Positions 24,905 through 33,383 are shown, counted from the first letter of the stretch. The stretch is 41,775 nt of DNA from JAWOGN01 sp046496815 (GCA_046496815.1 JAWOGN010000276.1:1-41775); one strand, 5' to 3'. The notes: generated by a model from the sequence alone, not told the origin. Numbers and translations: made by a program.

Positions 24905-24931
24905 AGGACCGCTCAACAAAGGAGAAAAATC

Positions 24932-25729
24932 GTGACATCAAAGGTTTTCGGAGTCGATGACCTGACACAGTTTGCCATGGAAGTGATCCGCTTGGCAGGA
25001 AAAGAAGCCCTTTCCTACTATGGAAAAGGGAAAGCCCATCTGAGGTTTGATGAAGGACTCGTAACTGAAGCGGAATTGCGGTTGACGGAATTTTTTGAAA
25101 CCCAGCTCCGTGCGAAATTTCCGGGGCATCAAATATTCAATCACAACCAGCAAAACAAAGGCTACACCCATGAAGGCACCCGGCACCTCTGGGTTTTTGA
25201 CGCTTTGGATGGGGTTGCAAATTTTCAGGCGGGGATCCCGATCTGGGGGATTTCCCTGGCATTACTGGAGAATTTCTGGCCCATTTTCGGTGTGTTCCAT
25301 ATGCCGGTGACCCATGATATCTTCCATGCTCGAGCGGAACAACCGGCATACTGGGGAGAGCAAGAAATTCGGGTCACTTCTCAGACAGAGAGCAGCGATG
25401 TAGGTCTTCTTCTCACCTACTCGCGATTTCACCATCATTACCGTTCCACATTTCCCGGCAAAATCCGCAATCTGGGTTGCACGGCGGCGCATGCATCCTA
25501 CGTTGCAACAGGACGCGCGGAGGGCGCTGTTATCGCCAACGCTTCCTTCCAGGATCTCGCCGCGGTGCGGGTCATCATTGAAGCTGCAGGGGCAAAGATC
25601 TATAAAATGGATGGAGCCGAGTTTTTTCTGAATGAGTATTTGGATGGGCAGAGAATTGATGATCATCTCCTCGTGGTCGCACCGGATATCGTTTCATCCA
25701 TCCGAGGTTGTTTGCATGAAAAACAATAG
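24932..25729 (+). CDS. inositol monophosphatase-like protein with altered metal site
   Basis: A 265-residue protein of the IMPase/FIG sugar-phosphatase superfamily. The GTG start has AAAGGAG 8 bases upstream. The second motif is recognisable as FDALDGVANF (normally DPIDGTxNF, so Pro is Ala and Thr is Val). The C-terminal metal motif is FQDLAAVRVIIEAAGAKI (normally WDxAAG). The first motif, usually GEE with a metal-binding Glu, reads FNHNQQNKG here, so the key Glu residues are lost. The fold is likely kept but the usual Mg-dependent phosphatase chemistry is doubtful. It follows the acyl-CoA dehydrogenase by 27 bases, suggesting a role linked to acyl-CoA metabolism or merely co-transcription. 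Confidence 0.75.
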   Translation: MTSKVFGVDDLTQFAMEVIRLAGKEALSYYGKGKAHLRFDEGLVTEAELRLTEFFETQLRAKFPGHQIFNHNQQNKGYTHEGTRHLWVFDALDGVANFQAGIPIWGISLALLENFWPIFGVFHMPVTHDIFHARAEQPAYWGEQEIRVTSQTESSDVGLLLTYSRFHHHYRSTFPGKIRNLGCTAAHASYVATGRAEGAVIANASFQDLAAVRVIIEAAGAKIYKMDGAEFFLNEYLDGQRIDDHLLVVAPDIVSSIRGCLHEKQ

Positions 25730-25981
25730 GCAGACACTGCACGAAGGCTGCCGGGGCACTGGCAATCGGTGGCACTCGGTAAAACCCTGCTTCCTCAGCG
25801 CCGGAAAACGGGCACGAACGGCCTGCACTCCAGAAATGGTCTTTTCCCAACGAGAAAGCTCCTCAGGACCGCCTTCGTTCATGCAACCTGACCTTGCATC
25901 ACAAACTTGCGGTTAATGGCCTGCCACAGGGAACGCGTATCGGCCGGCGTCTTTTCAAAAGCAGGAGGCAATCGTGTCCAC

Positions 25982-26233
25982 ATGAAAGAAGTCATCAAAA
26001 TGCGGGAGATGTCAAACAACGAGACGGGAATCATCAAGAAAATATCCACCTTTGGCGAGATGGGGAGAAGGATCAGAGAGATGGGGTTGGTTCCAGAAAC
26101 CCCTATCCAAATTCAAGGACGTGCACCGTTGAAAGACCCTGTGGCCGTGAAAATCAGGGATTATGTCTTAACCCTCAGAAACGACGAGGCCGGTCACATT
26201 TATGTAGAAGTAGACAGGACGAAAAACGAGTAG
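25982..26233 (+). CDS. feoA: ferrous iron transport protein A (FeoA)
   Basis: A small SH3-like cytoplasmic protein of 83 residues that assists FeoB in ferrous iron uptake. It shows the family pattern ETGIIKKISTFGEMGRRIRE, MGLVPETPIQIQGRAPLKDP, then VKIRDYVLTLRNDEAGHIYV. The ATG at 25982 is used; GGAGG lies 13 bases upstream, somewhat far. The frame is open further upstream to 25907 without family similarity. The stop is 3 bases before the feoB start, so the two are co-translated. The 252 bases before it hold no clear Fur box or riboswitch that I could recognise. Confidence 0.9.
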   Translation: MKEVIKMREMSNNETGIIKKISTFGEMGRRIREMGLVPETPIQIQGRAPLKDPVAVKIRDYVLTLRNDEAGHIYVEVDRTKNE

Positions 26234-26236
26234 TGT

Positions 26237-28624
26237 TTGAGCGTGAAAAGAAACGTTACCATAGCCCTTTCAGGCAATCCGAATTCAGGAAAAACAACGG
26301 TTTTCAACGCCCTCACCGGGGCCCGGCAGCACATCGCCAACTACCCGGGTGTCACGGTTGAGAAAAAATACGGGGCCGTCTTCCACAAAGGTCATGAAAT
26401 AGAAGTGGTGGATCTTCCGGGCACCTACTCTTTGACCGCCTATTCCTTGGAAGAGATTGTCGCACGGGATTTTTTGGTCAACGAAAAGCCGGATCTGGTG
26501 ATAGACATCGTGGACGCCTCCAATCTGGACAGGAACCTCTATTTGGCCGTCCAATTCAAAGAACTGGGCATCCCCTTGGTAATTGCACTCAACATGGTCG
26601 ACGTGGCGGAGTCCAGAGGCATTGTCGTGGATCACAAGCAGTTGTCTGAACTTTTAGAGGTCCCGGTCGTTCCCATGGTAGCCCGATCAAAGAAAGGACT
26701 TCAAGAACTGTTAGATAAAGTTCTAGAGGTGTCCCGGGAAGATCCGGAATGGCGTCCGGCGACCATTTCATACGGTCGGGATATCGATGAGAGCCTGAAT
26801 CAAATACGGTCTATCATTGAGCGGTCTGATATTCTTGGCGAGAAGTATCCTTCCCGATGGTGTGCGCTAAAATTCCTGGAGGGAGACAGTCAGATCAGGG
26901 AGGTGCTTCGGAAGGATGCCTCTCTGGTGCAGGAAATCGGGATCATCTACAGAAACACCTCCAAGCACATCATGGATACCCTCGAGGAAGATCCGGAGGG
27001 CATCATTTCCGAACATCGTTACGGATACATTACCGGGATTACCAAGAAGTGCGTCAAAAGAAGAATCGAATCTCGACTCAATCTTTCCGATAAAATCGAC
27101 AAGGTTCTCACAAACCGCATTATCGGACCCCTTTTGATGCTGGTCATCCTGTATATCATTTATGCGTTCACGTTCTCTGCCAGCGAGGCCCCTGTCTTAT
27201 GGTTTGAGGCCTTCTTCGATGCACTTAAAGCAGGGATCGCTTCGGTCGTTCCGGCAGGGAATCTTCAATCCTTGCTCGTTTCCGGAATCATCGATGGCGT
27301 CGGCGGCGTTCTGGGTTTTGTTCCGCTCATTATGTTCATGTTCTTTGCCATCGCCATCATGGAGGACTCGGGCTACATGGCGAGAGTGGCATACATGCTG
27401 GATCGGGTGCTTCGATGGTTCGGGCTTCACGGAAATTCCGTCATGGCCCTGGTTGTGAGCGGCGGAATATCGGGCGGATGCGCCGTGCCCGGTGTGATGG
27501 CTGCGAGGACCTTGAAAGACCCCCGGGAAAGAATCGCCACCCTTCTGGTCGTCCCATTTATGAACTGCGGGGCGAAATTGCCCATTTACGCGGTGCTCAT
27601 TGGAGCCTTTTTCTCTGAAGACAAAGCCCGAATGCTCTTTATTCTCACCCTGTTGTCCTGGGCCTTTGCATTGTTTGCCGCCAAGATTATCCGCGCCACG
27701 GTTCTGAAAGGTCCCAAAACGCCTTTCGTCATGGAGCTTCCGCCTTACCGGATGCCCACATTCAGGGGTCTGTTAATCCATACGTGGGAAAGAACTTGGC
27801 AGTATATCAAGAAAGCGGGGACGGTTATTTTAGGGTTTTCCATCATCCTATGGGTCATGATGACGTTTCCGGGGCTTTCCGAAAAACAGGCGGGATCGTT
27901 TCAGGATCGCCGTGCCGAACTTACCGATTCACTGCTGAGTTCTGCCGACGTCAGAGAAATCATAACGGACGGAAAGGACCTTGCGGAATTGGAGCGCCTT
28001 TACAGCGCCTACGCTCAAAAGCCACCGGGCGGCGACGCACCCCATGCGGAGGAACTCGAGAAAAACCCTTTGCGTGCGCTGGCATTGGCGTCAACTTCCC
28101 TGGAAACGGGGAGCGCCTTAAGCGATCGTTTCGACACCACCTACTTGAAAGCGGCCTCGCAATACCTAATATACAGAGACAAATTGCTGGAAACAAATCG
28201 CTTGGAACAAGAAGCGGCATTGAAACGGACCATCGCCGGATGGCTCGGCCGCCGATTGGAAACAATCACTCGGCCATTGGGCTTTGACTATCGAATCAAC
28301 ATCGCCCTCGTGGGAGGCTTTGCGGCAAAGGAGGTGGTGGTTTCGACCTTGGGAACTGCCTATTCTCTTGGAGAATCAGGTTCGGAGGAAGCGAGTTCCC
28401 TTGCTGAAAGGCTTAAACAGGATCCCACATGGACGCCTTTATTGGCTTTCACCTTACTGATTTTTACGATGCTTTACGTTCCCTGTTTCGTTACCGTCAT
28501 CAGTATCGGGAGGGAAAGTTCCTGGGGATGGGCGGGGTTTTCGATTGTCTTTAATCTATTTGCCGCCTATTTGGTATCCATTGTGATTCGACAGGGAGGT
28601 TTGGTCCTGGGCATCGGAACATAA
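26237..28624 (+). CDS. feoB: ferrous iron transporter FeoB
   Basis: FeoB, 795 residues, the inner-membrane Fe(II) permease with an N-terminal GTPase. G1 GNPNSGKTTV, G2 region ANYPGVTVE, G3 VDLPGTYSLT and G4 ALNMVD are all intact. The membrane part has two Gate motifs, SGGISGGCAVPGVMAARTL and FAAKEVVVSTLG, plus multiple hydrophobic helices. Between the two Gate halves a soluble stretch of about 140 residues (from near FPGLSEKQAG to RRLETITRPL) is longer than in E. coli FeoB and rich in Glu, Arg and Leu. The TTG at 26237 is three bases after feoA; a GTG at 26243 is an alternative. No FeoC is seen. Confidence 0.96.
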   Translation: MSVKRNVTIALSGNPNSGKTTVFNALTGARQHIANYPGVTVEKKYGAVFHKGHEIEVVDLPGTYSLTAYSLEEIVARDFLVNEKPDLVIDIVDASNLDRNLYLAVQFKELGIPLVIALNMVDVAESRGIVVDHKQLSELLEVPVVPMVARSKKGLQELLDKVLEVSREDPEWRPATISYGRDIDESLNQIRSIIERSDILGEKYPSRWCALKFLEGDSQIREVLRKDASLVQEIGIIYRNTSKHIMDTLEEDPEGIISEHRYGYITGITKKCVKRRIESRLNLSDKIDKVLTNRIIGPLLMLVILYIIYAFTFSASEAPVLWFEAFFDALKAGIASVVPAGNLQSLLVSGIIDGVGGVLGFVPLIMFMFFAIAIMEDSGYMARVAYMLDRVLRWFGLHGNSVMALVVSGGISGGCAVPGVMAARTLKDPRERIATLLVVPFMNCGAKLPIYAVLIGAFFSEDKARMLFILTLLSWAFALFAAKIIRATVLKGPKTPFVMELPPYRMPTFRGLLIHTWERTWQYIKKAGTVILGFSIILWVMMTFPGLSEKQAGSFQDRRAELTDSLLSSADVREIITDGKDLAELERLYSAYAQKPPGGDAPHAEELEKNPLRALALASTSLETGSALSDRFDTTYLKAASQYLIYRDKLLETNRLEQEAALKRTIAGWLGRRLETITRPLGFDYRINIALVGGFAAKEVVVSTLGTAYSLGESGSEEASSLAERLKQDPTWTPLLAFTLLIFTMLYVPCFVTVISIGRESSWGWAGFSIVFNLFAAYLVSIVIRQGGLVLGIGT

Positions 28625-28670
28625 TGGCATAGGATTCGAATTAGCGCCGGGTCTCGACGCTTGATTCGTT

Positions 28671-28928
28671 GTAACCGTTCACGGGTTCAAAGGTTTCCCG
28701 ATGAAATCGGGATTCAAGGTTCAATTCTCGTCCACGGAGTGCATTTGGGTTACGTATTTATGAGAAAAGCGTCAGCTTTGTCAGGCCTCATCCAAAATTT
28801 GGAACTAAATTGGCAATTACTTGGGAAAATGAGGATTTTTAACGACGATTTCGGGTCCTCAATCCCTTCTTTGTCCTTAACCCTGAATCCCGATTTCATC
28901 GGGAAACCCTGAACCTGTGAACGCTTAC
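28671..28928. repeat. long inverted repeat, possible non-autonomous element
   Basis: Arms 28671-28724 and 28877-28928 are inverted copies, about 48 of 52 positions alike with one single-base gap. Each arm contains its own small hairpin CCCGAT/ATCGGG. The 152-base middle, mostly AT-rich, shows no gene. This fills the 346-base gap between feoB and greA. It looks like a MITE-type element or a large cruciform; its arms are unrelated in sequence to the ends of the repeat at 156-331, apart from similar short hairpins. Confidence 0.7.
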
Positions 28929-28970
28929 GATTCGTTGAGGCGTTCTTTTTTTTAACGGAGTGATGAAAGT

Positions 28971-29438
28971 ATGGAGAAAATTCCATTTACCAAAGACGGG
29001 CTCGAAAAACTCCGAGAGGAGTTGAGTCTTTTGGAAAAAGTTGAAAGACCAAAAAATATCAGAGCCATTGCGGAGGCTCGAAGCCACGGAGATATCAGCG
29101 AAAATGCGGAGTATCACGCGGCCAAGGAACGGCAGGGATTTCTGGAGGGAAGGATTAATGAACTGAAAACCGTCATCAACAAATCCGAGGTGATTGATAC
29201 GAAAGAGGGCCCCAAAGATCGCGTTGTTTTTGGACGTACCGTTGTATTGTACGACCTTCAAACCGATGAAGAGGTAACTTACCACCTCATCGGACCTTAT
29301 GAATCCGAACCCGAAAAAGGCAGAATATCCGTAACATCTCCATTGGGCCAATCGCTGATCGGCAAAGAAGCGGGGGATGATGTGAAAGCAAAGACCCCGG
29401 GCGGTATTAAAGAATATGAGATTCTTGAAATTCGATAG
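28971..29438 (+). CDS. greA: transcription elongation factor GreA
   Basis: GreA (155 residues, the usual size) rescues backtracked RNA polymerase by stimulating transcript cleavage through its secondary channel. The N-terminal coiled coil contains the acidic tip motif HGDISENAEYHAAKERQ, with the Asp and Glu that hold the catalytic Mg. The C-terminal FKBP-like domain has ISVTSPLGQSLIGKEAGDDV and ends GGIKEYEILEI. GGAG lies about 11 bases before the ATG. The hydrolase gene starts 6 bases after its stop, so they are likely co-transcribed. Confidence 0.96.
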   Translation: MEKIPFTKDGLEKLREELSLLEKVERPKNIRAIAEARSHGDISENAEYHAAKERQGFLEGRINELKTVINKSEVIDTKEGPKDRVVFGRTVVLYDLQTDEEVTYHLIGPYESEPEKGRISVTSPLGQSLIGKEAGDDVKAKTPGGIKEYEILEIR

Positions 29439-29444
29439 TCGGCG

Positions 29445-29918
29445 ATGACATCAAGAATATTTATACACGGCCTGGAGAGCAGTAATCAGGGTACAAAATC
29501 AATCTTTTTTCGGGAAAAATTTCCGGACATGATGATTCCCACCTTCACCGGCGATCTACAGGAAAGAATGAAAAAGCTTGATTCGGTGCTTTCCGGAAAG
29601 TCGGAACTCAGACTCGTGGGTTCCAGTTTCGGGGGGTTGATGGCGTCCCTCTTTGCCATGGGCAACCCGACGCGGGTTGAAAAGATGGTCCTCCTCGCGC
29701 CGGCTTTAAATTTCATGGAATTTGCCCCGCAAACGATCCGGAGACTTCACATCCCGGTTTGGATCTACCATGGCAAAGATGATGATGTGATCCCCTTGCG
29801 CGCGGTAGAGCGTATTGCCGAGGATACCTTTCAAGACCTCTCCTTCCATGCGGTCGAGGATGACCACTTCCTGCACAAAACCTTCAAAAATATTGCATGG
29901 GACAACCTCCTGGCGTGA
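29445..29918 (+). CDS. small alpha/beta hydrolase (YqiA-like esterase)
   Basis: A 157-residue alpha/beta hydrolase. The oxyanion segment FIHGLESSNQGTKS is followed by the nucleophile elbow GSSFGG (Ser), the acid in HGKDDDVIP (Asp) and the catalytic His in DDHFLHK. The length and the FIHGLESS-type opening resemble the YqiA/UPF0227 esterases, which are compact hydrolases lacking a cap domain. Substrate unknown. It follows greA closely and has no signal peptide, so it is cytoplasmic. Confidence 0.85.
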   Translation: MTSRIFIHGLESSNQGTKSIFFREKFPDMMIPTFTGDLQERMKKLDSVLSGKSELRLVGSSFGGLMASLFAMGNPTRVEKMVLLAPALNFMEFAPQTIRRLHIPVWIYHGKDDDVIPLRAVERIAEDTFQDLSFHAVEDDHFLHKTFKNIAWDNLLA

Positions 29919-30002
29919 GGCGGCATGGGAGGTGCGATCCGTACGGGATTCATACCCCCGGAACCCAATTGAAGGAATAACAATATATTGAATATTTTTT
30001 TC

Positions 30003-30031
30003 TTGACTCACAATATAGAGTATTCTAAACT
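30003..30031 (+). promoter_or_regulatory. candidate sigma70-type promoter in a gene-free region
   Basis: TTGACT (30003-30008), a 17-base spacer and TAAACT (30026-30031). The stretches from 29980 and 30010 share a direct repeat that starts ACAATATA. No protein gene follows on the plus strand, so it may drive the short transcript described next. Confidence 0.35.
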
Positions 30032-30036
30032 ACACC

Positions 30037-30140
30037 AACCTCCCTGTCGGATCGTTGACTCCGAACAAACCCTCTAGCTCCCTGAGTTTTCCTCCTTTCT
30101 CAGGGACATGCCGAATTGTTACCCCAGGGGGGTTTTTCTT
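30037..30140 (+). ncRNA. candidate small RNA with intrinsic terminator
   Basis: Between the candidate promoter and a T-rich stretch lie three hairpins: TCGGA/TCCGA near 30047-30064; TCCCTGAG/CTCAGGGA (30079-30106) with the 12-base loop TTTTCCTCCTTT; and CCCC/GGGG followed by TTTTTCTTTT (30122-30142), which has the form of a weak intrinsic terminator. The loop exposes CCUCC, able to pair with Shine-Dalgarno sequences. This is a prediction from structure only. On the opposite strand the same loop would present GGAGG. The remainder of the 380-base gap 29919-30298 shows nothing else. Confidence 0.25.
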
Positions 30141-30298
30141 TTCCCTGATCGTTCATCGCTCACACCCTTCGAAAAAACATCTTACTTTGGAAAAGGTGCA
30201 GTCACGCAATCCGGAAATGCCGTGGCAATCTCGGGACAAGGACTAAGTGGCTTTGGCTTGGGTATCCGACTCAAAATCAAATTGCCTCGGATTTTCAT

Positions 30299-31837
30299 TT
30301 ATGCCAGTGAGAAAAACCTGACTTCCTTGCGTTTGCCTTTCAGATGCGCAGCCGGCAATTCCTTCAACTCAAAATTCCCGTCTATGCGGGCCACGGTGGC
30401 TGCGCTGAGGATGATTTCGGTGCCGAATTCCTTGTTCAGGCCTTGTAAGCGGGAAGCAAGATTGACGGTATCACCCACCAGGGCATATGAAAGCCGATCC
30501 GGACTGCCGATGTTGGCCGCCACGACCTGTCCGGTATGGATACCGATTCCGTGCGAGAGCGCTGGATATCCCTGTCGATTGAGGTTCCTATTGACCCGCT
30601 GGAGCCGTCTCCTCATTTCAAGGGCCGCTGATACCGCCATCACCGGATGATTTTCTCGAACGATCGGAGCCCCGAATACAGCCTCGATCTCATCGCCGAT
30701 ATATTGCAGCACCAAGCCATTATGCTGCTGAATCGCCTCATCCATCTCCTTGAAATATGCGTTGATGATCTTTACGACTTCTTTCGGCGGTATCGTTTCC
30801 ACCATGGGGGTGAAATTGCGCAGATCCGCAAAAAGCACGGTCACATCCTTCAGCTCACCATCGAGGGAGATTCTTCCGGAAAGAATCTCGTCTCGGATCT
30901 CCTTTGTTACGTATTTACCGAAGGTCTCTTTAACGAAGTCCCTCTCCTTGAGCCCTTCGGTCATCTCGTTGATTACGTCACCCGTATAGCCGATCTCATC
31001 GTTGGAAGTCACCCTCACTTTATTGTCGAACAAGCCGTTGTTGACCTGTCTCAAAACATGCGTAATCTCCTTCAGGGGTTTGGTCAGGTTACTGCTCACG
31101 AGAAAGGTCAACCAGATGCCGACGCCCATGAATACGAATACTTGACTGAGTATCGCCGATTTCAATTGCCCCAGGGTCTCATAGGGGTCCTGCTGGATGG
31201 GAAATATTCTCCAGATGTCATCGAGAATTGAAATGAACGGCACCAGATTGCTCGCAAACAGCAGCGCAATGAGTCGCGTTCGTATGCGTATTCGCAGTGT
31301 CTTGGGGGTCATGGAAAGACCGCCATTTGGAAAAAAATAGGGAACCACCCTTCGCTGAAGGACGAATTCAAAGACGAAGAAAGCGACGGTCGTGGTAATC
31401 AATCCGGTGTAAAGACTTCTAAAAAATGCGACTTGGATCGTTCCCGGGTCGGCACCCTGCGCCCAAAAAAGACCGGAATATAAGACCGCGGCCGCAAGCC
31501 AAACACCCAGGTCAATGGCGATGAGAAAGAAGGGTTCATTCAACAGTTTTTGGCGCGCCTTGAGAATAAGCGCTTCAGACAATGCTTTTTTTTCATACCA
31601 CATGTTCAGGTAGGACCGGATCGGTCTCTCATAAAGCACCGTTATGATCCAGGGCAGCGCGAAAGCGGCGGGAAGAAAAAACGTGTTTATCTGATGTGCC
31701 AGCTGAATAATATCTGCGGGACGCGTCGCTTCTGACTTTAAGGTCAAAAAAAAGACCACTGAGACACCGATGAGGTTTGAAACGAAGTTCGAAAAAAGCA
31801 TTGAGTTCTTGATTCGGAAAAAGTGGAATCGGGTCAT
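30299..31837 (-). CDS. membrane-bound class III adenylate/guanylate cyclase
   Basis: A 512-residue cyclase producing cAMP or cGMP. About six N-terminal membrane segments (for instance FALPWIITVLY, FFLIAIDLGVWLAAAVLY, FVFMGVGIWLTFLV) are followed by a HAMP domain (SSNLTKPLKEITHVLRQV ...) and a C-terminal CHD domain. The CHD has metal-binding Asp in VTVLFADLRNFTPM and in YIGDEIEAVFGAP, and the LVGDTVNLASRLQ stretch with the transition-state Asn and Arg. The position often occupied by the purine-specifying Lys is Gln (LVLQYIGD), so nucleotide preference is open. The ATG at 31837 has AGGAG 9 bases upstream; the frame is open to a TTG at 31963. Confidence 0.9.
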   Translation of the reverse strand: MTRFHFFRIKNSMLFSNFVSNLIGVSVVFFLTLKSEATRPADIIQLAHQINTFFLPAAFALPWIITVLYERPIRSYLNMWYEKKALSEALILKARQKLLNEPFFLIAIDLGVWLAAAVLYSGLFWAQGADPGTIQVAFFRSLYTGLITTTVAFFVFEFVLQRRVVPYFFPNGGLSMTPKTLRIRIRTRLIALLFASNLVPFISILDDIWRIFPIQQDPYETLGQLKSAILSQVFVFMGVGIWLTFLVSSNLTKPLKEITHVLRQVNNGLFDNKVRVTSNDEIGYTGDVINEMTEGLKERDFVKETFGKYVTKEIRDEILSGRISLDGELKDVTVLFADLRNFTPMVETIPPKEVVKIINAYFKEMDEAIQQHNGLVLQYIGDEIEAVFGAPIVRENHPVMAVSAALEMRRRLQRVNRNLNRQGYPALSHGIGIHTGQVVAANIGSPDRLSYALVGDTVNLASRLQGLNKEFGTEIILSAATVARIDGNFELKELPAAHLKGKRKEVRFFSLA

Positions 31838-32095
31838 GGCACCTGCTCCTGTCACGCTTCTGTTCACCCACACGTTGAGCGATACGGCACTATGCATAGG
31901 ATCCCGAGAGTGACTCCCTGTCATCCCGGCCTCTATAAAAACCGGATGATGCCGGTCAAGCAATTCGGCATGGCAGTCCTCTCCCGCGCCTGAAAAGGGA
32001 CGGGATCTCCAACAGTCCGCATCTATTTCGACGATACAAGGGGCCTTCGCCGTAATCTACCTGAAACAAAGGATGCGAATTCCATGGGGCCGTTC

Positions 32096-32689
32096 TCATT
32101 GCCCATCCAGTCTTTCCTGCAGGAGTTTTTTGAGCCGATCAAAAAACCTATCTCGGGTGTCCTGTATATGGAATGCTTCTTGATACGCGACATGGACCTT
32201 GTCTTTGCCCAGATGCCGAATGGGTTCGACTTGCAGGACATAGGAATTCACCTGTCTTTGCCAAAACCACTCGGCACATCCAAATTGGATATATTTTGGT
32301 TCAATTGTCGGTATTTTCGTCAGATCTTGAAAAAGCATCTTTCCGTTTTTGCTTCCTTCCAAGCACAAGGCAAGGTAAGCGATTCTGTAATCAACCATTG
32401 AAACGCCGGTTGAGATGGAAAGCCTTTTGATATTGTAGCGATCCCTTTGTCCGGGTGTGATAAAATGCCCGTAACAGCTCTGGAGAGTAAAGCAGTAGGG
32501 GAGTTTTGCAAACCCCTCTATGATGTCGATGATGGGAGGGTCAATGGACTGGATGTCGAGCTTTGAAAGGGAAGTCTGCCTTTGTGCGATGTACCGAGGG
32601 TTGTCGACAAAATTTTTTGACTCTGTAAAGGTCTCCAATTGAAGGACACCCCTTCGGGGAGCGCCGGGATTTGTTTTCGCGTCCGGCAT
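32096..32689 (-). CDS. conserved-looking hypothetical protein
   Basis: A 197-residue protein I do not recognise. It has no signal peptide or membrane segment. A striking central motif, LPYCFTLQSCYGHF, contains two Cys and a His near residues 65-78. Further conserved-looking parts are SMVDYRIAYLALCLEG and KYIQFGCAEWFWQRQVNSYV, and the C-terminus is basic and helical (DRFFDRLKKLLQERL). The Cys/His arrangement might bind a metal. The ATG lies 11 bases after the stop of the gene at 32701-33105, with which it probably forms a two-gene transcript. Codon use resembles its neighbours. Confidence 0.7.
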   Translation of the reverse strand: MPDAKTNPGAPRRGVLQLETFTESKNFVDNPRYIAQRQTSLSKLDIQSIDPPIIDIIEGFAKLPYCFTLQSCYGHFITPGQRDRYNIKRLSISTGVSMVDYRIAYLALCLEGSKNGKMLFQDLTKIPTIEPKYIQFGCAEWFWQRQVNSYVLQVEPIRHLGKDKVHVAYQEAFHIQDTRDRFFDRLKKLLQERLDGQ

Positions 32690-32700
32690 CCAGCGGTGGA

Positions 32701-33105
32701 TTACAGGTACCGAAACGCCTTCACGGCGCCGTTGACCACAAATGCCCTCATGTTGTTGCCTTCGGGGTCGACAGGAAACAAAAAAAACCCGGAATGCTTT
32801 GGATTGTAGCCTAAGACGGATCCCTGCAGCATTTCTCCATCCGCAAAGACCACCTCAACCTTCCGACCTGAGGGCTTATCTCCGTGCAAGAATACCTTGC
32901 GCTCCTTGTAATCTCGATCTCCTGTGAAACTCTTCGCGAAAAACACGGCCTTCAATTCATCGAGATCGACCCGTACAGGCACTCCGGATACGCCTTCAGC
33001 TTCCTGGTAAAGTTGAAAATTGGGCTTGTTCGGAGAGAAATCCTGAGACAAGCCTTTTAGCATCCGGCCGTCGCGATATCGTGCGATGATTTTCGCAGCT
33101 TCCAT
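32701..33105 (-). CDS. DUF6982-like conserved hypothetical protein
   Basis: A 134-residue protein. It seems to consist of two related beta-rich halves: KIIARYRDGRMLKGLSQDFS and onward to VDLDELKAVFFAKSF, then GRKVEVVFADGEMLQGSVLG and onward to VNGAVKAFRYL. Each half has a short strand, an x-DG-x-x-x-G turn and a hydrophobic end, as in DUF6982-type proteins common in Desulfobacterota and Myxococcota, often near PilZ or chemosensory genes. Function unknown. TAGGAAC precedes the ATG. The following gene starts 11 bases downstream. Confidence 0.7.
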   Translation of the reverse strand: MEAAKIIARYRDGRMLKGLSQDFSPNKPNFQLYQEAEGVSGVPVRVDLDELKAVFFAKSFTGDRDYKERKVFLHGDKPSGRKVEVVFADGEMLQGSVLGYNPKHSGFFLFPVDPEGNNMRAFVVNGAVKAFRYL

Positions 33106-33201
33106 TTAGAACGTTCCTATTGTCGCCGTCTGGATGAGATGTGTCCCAGGCTCGTCAAATCGCGATGATTTTATTACTCCGGCAATTAAATACCTCAATT
33201 T

Positions 33202-33286
33202 CGTCATTCCGGCGAAAGCCGGAATCCAGGCGGGTACTGGATACCGGATCCGTCATCCCGGACTAGATCCGGGACCGGCATGACGG
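33202..33286. repeat. two REP-like palindromes
   Basis: ATTCCGGC-GAAA-GCCGGAAT (33206-33225), within a GTCATTCCGG ... CCGGAATCCAG context, and CCGTCAT ... ATGACGG (33250-33286) enclosing CCCGG/CCGGG. The first shares its core with the second hairpin of the repeats at 156-331 and 39512-39684. They lie in the 278-base gap between 33106 and 33383; nothing else is evident there. Confidence 0.6.
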
Positions 33287-33383
33287 GCTTAGTCTGTTGA
33301 GTTCCCAGCTTAATAACCATGCCGTTTCATCCTATGGAAACCAAAGCAATCCGCTGAATCGGCTCAATTGGACCCGGTGTCAT

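Noticed and set aside
25694..25882. A 62-codon minus-strand frame between the IMPase-like gene and feoA, with Cys near its end.
   Set aside because: It overlaps the end of the plus-strand gene, has no recognisable family, and no clear ribosome binding site; a FeoC-like reading was not convincing.
25741..25980. GC-rich leader before feoA as a possible metal riboswitch or Fur site.
   Set aside because: No cobalamin, NiCo or Fur-box consensus could be matched with confidence.
29486..30011. Minus-strand frames opposite and after the small hydrolase.
   Set aside because: They overlap a plus-strand gene with an intact Ser-Asp-His triad and end in AT-rich intergenic DNA.
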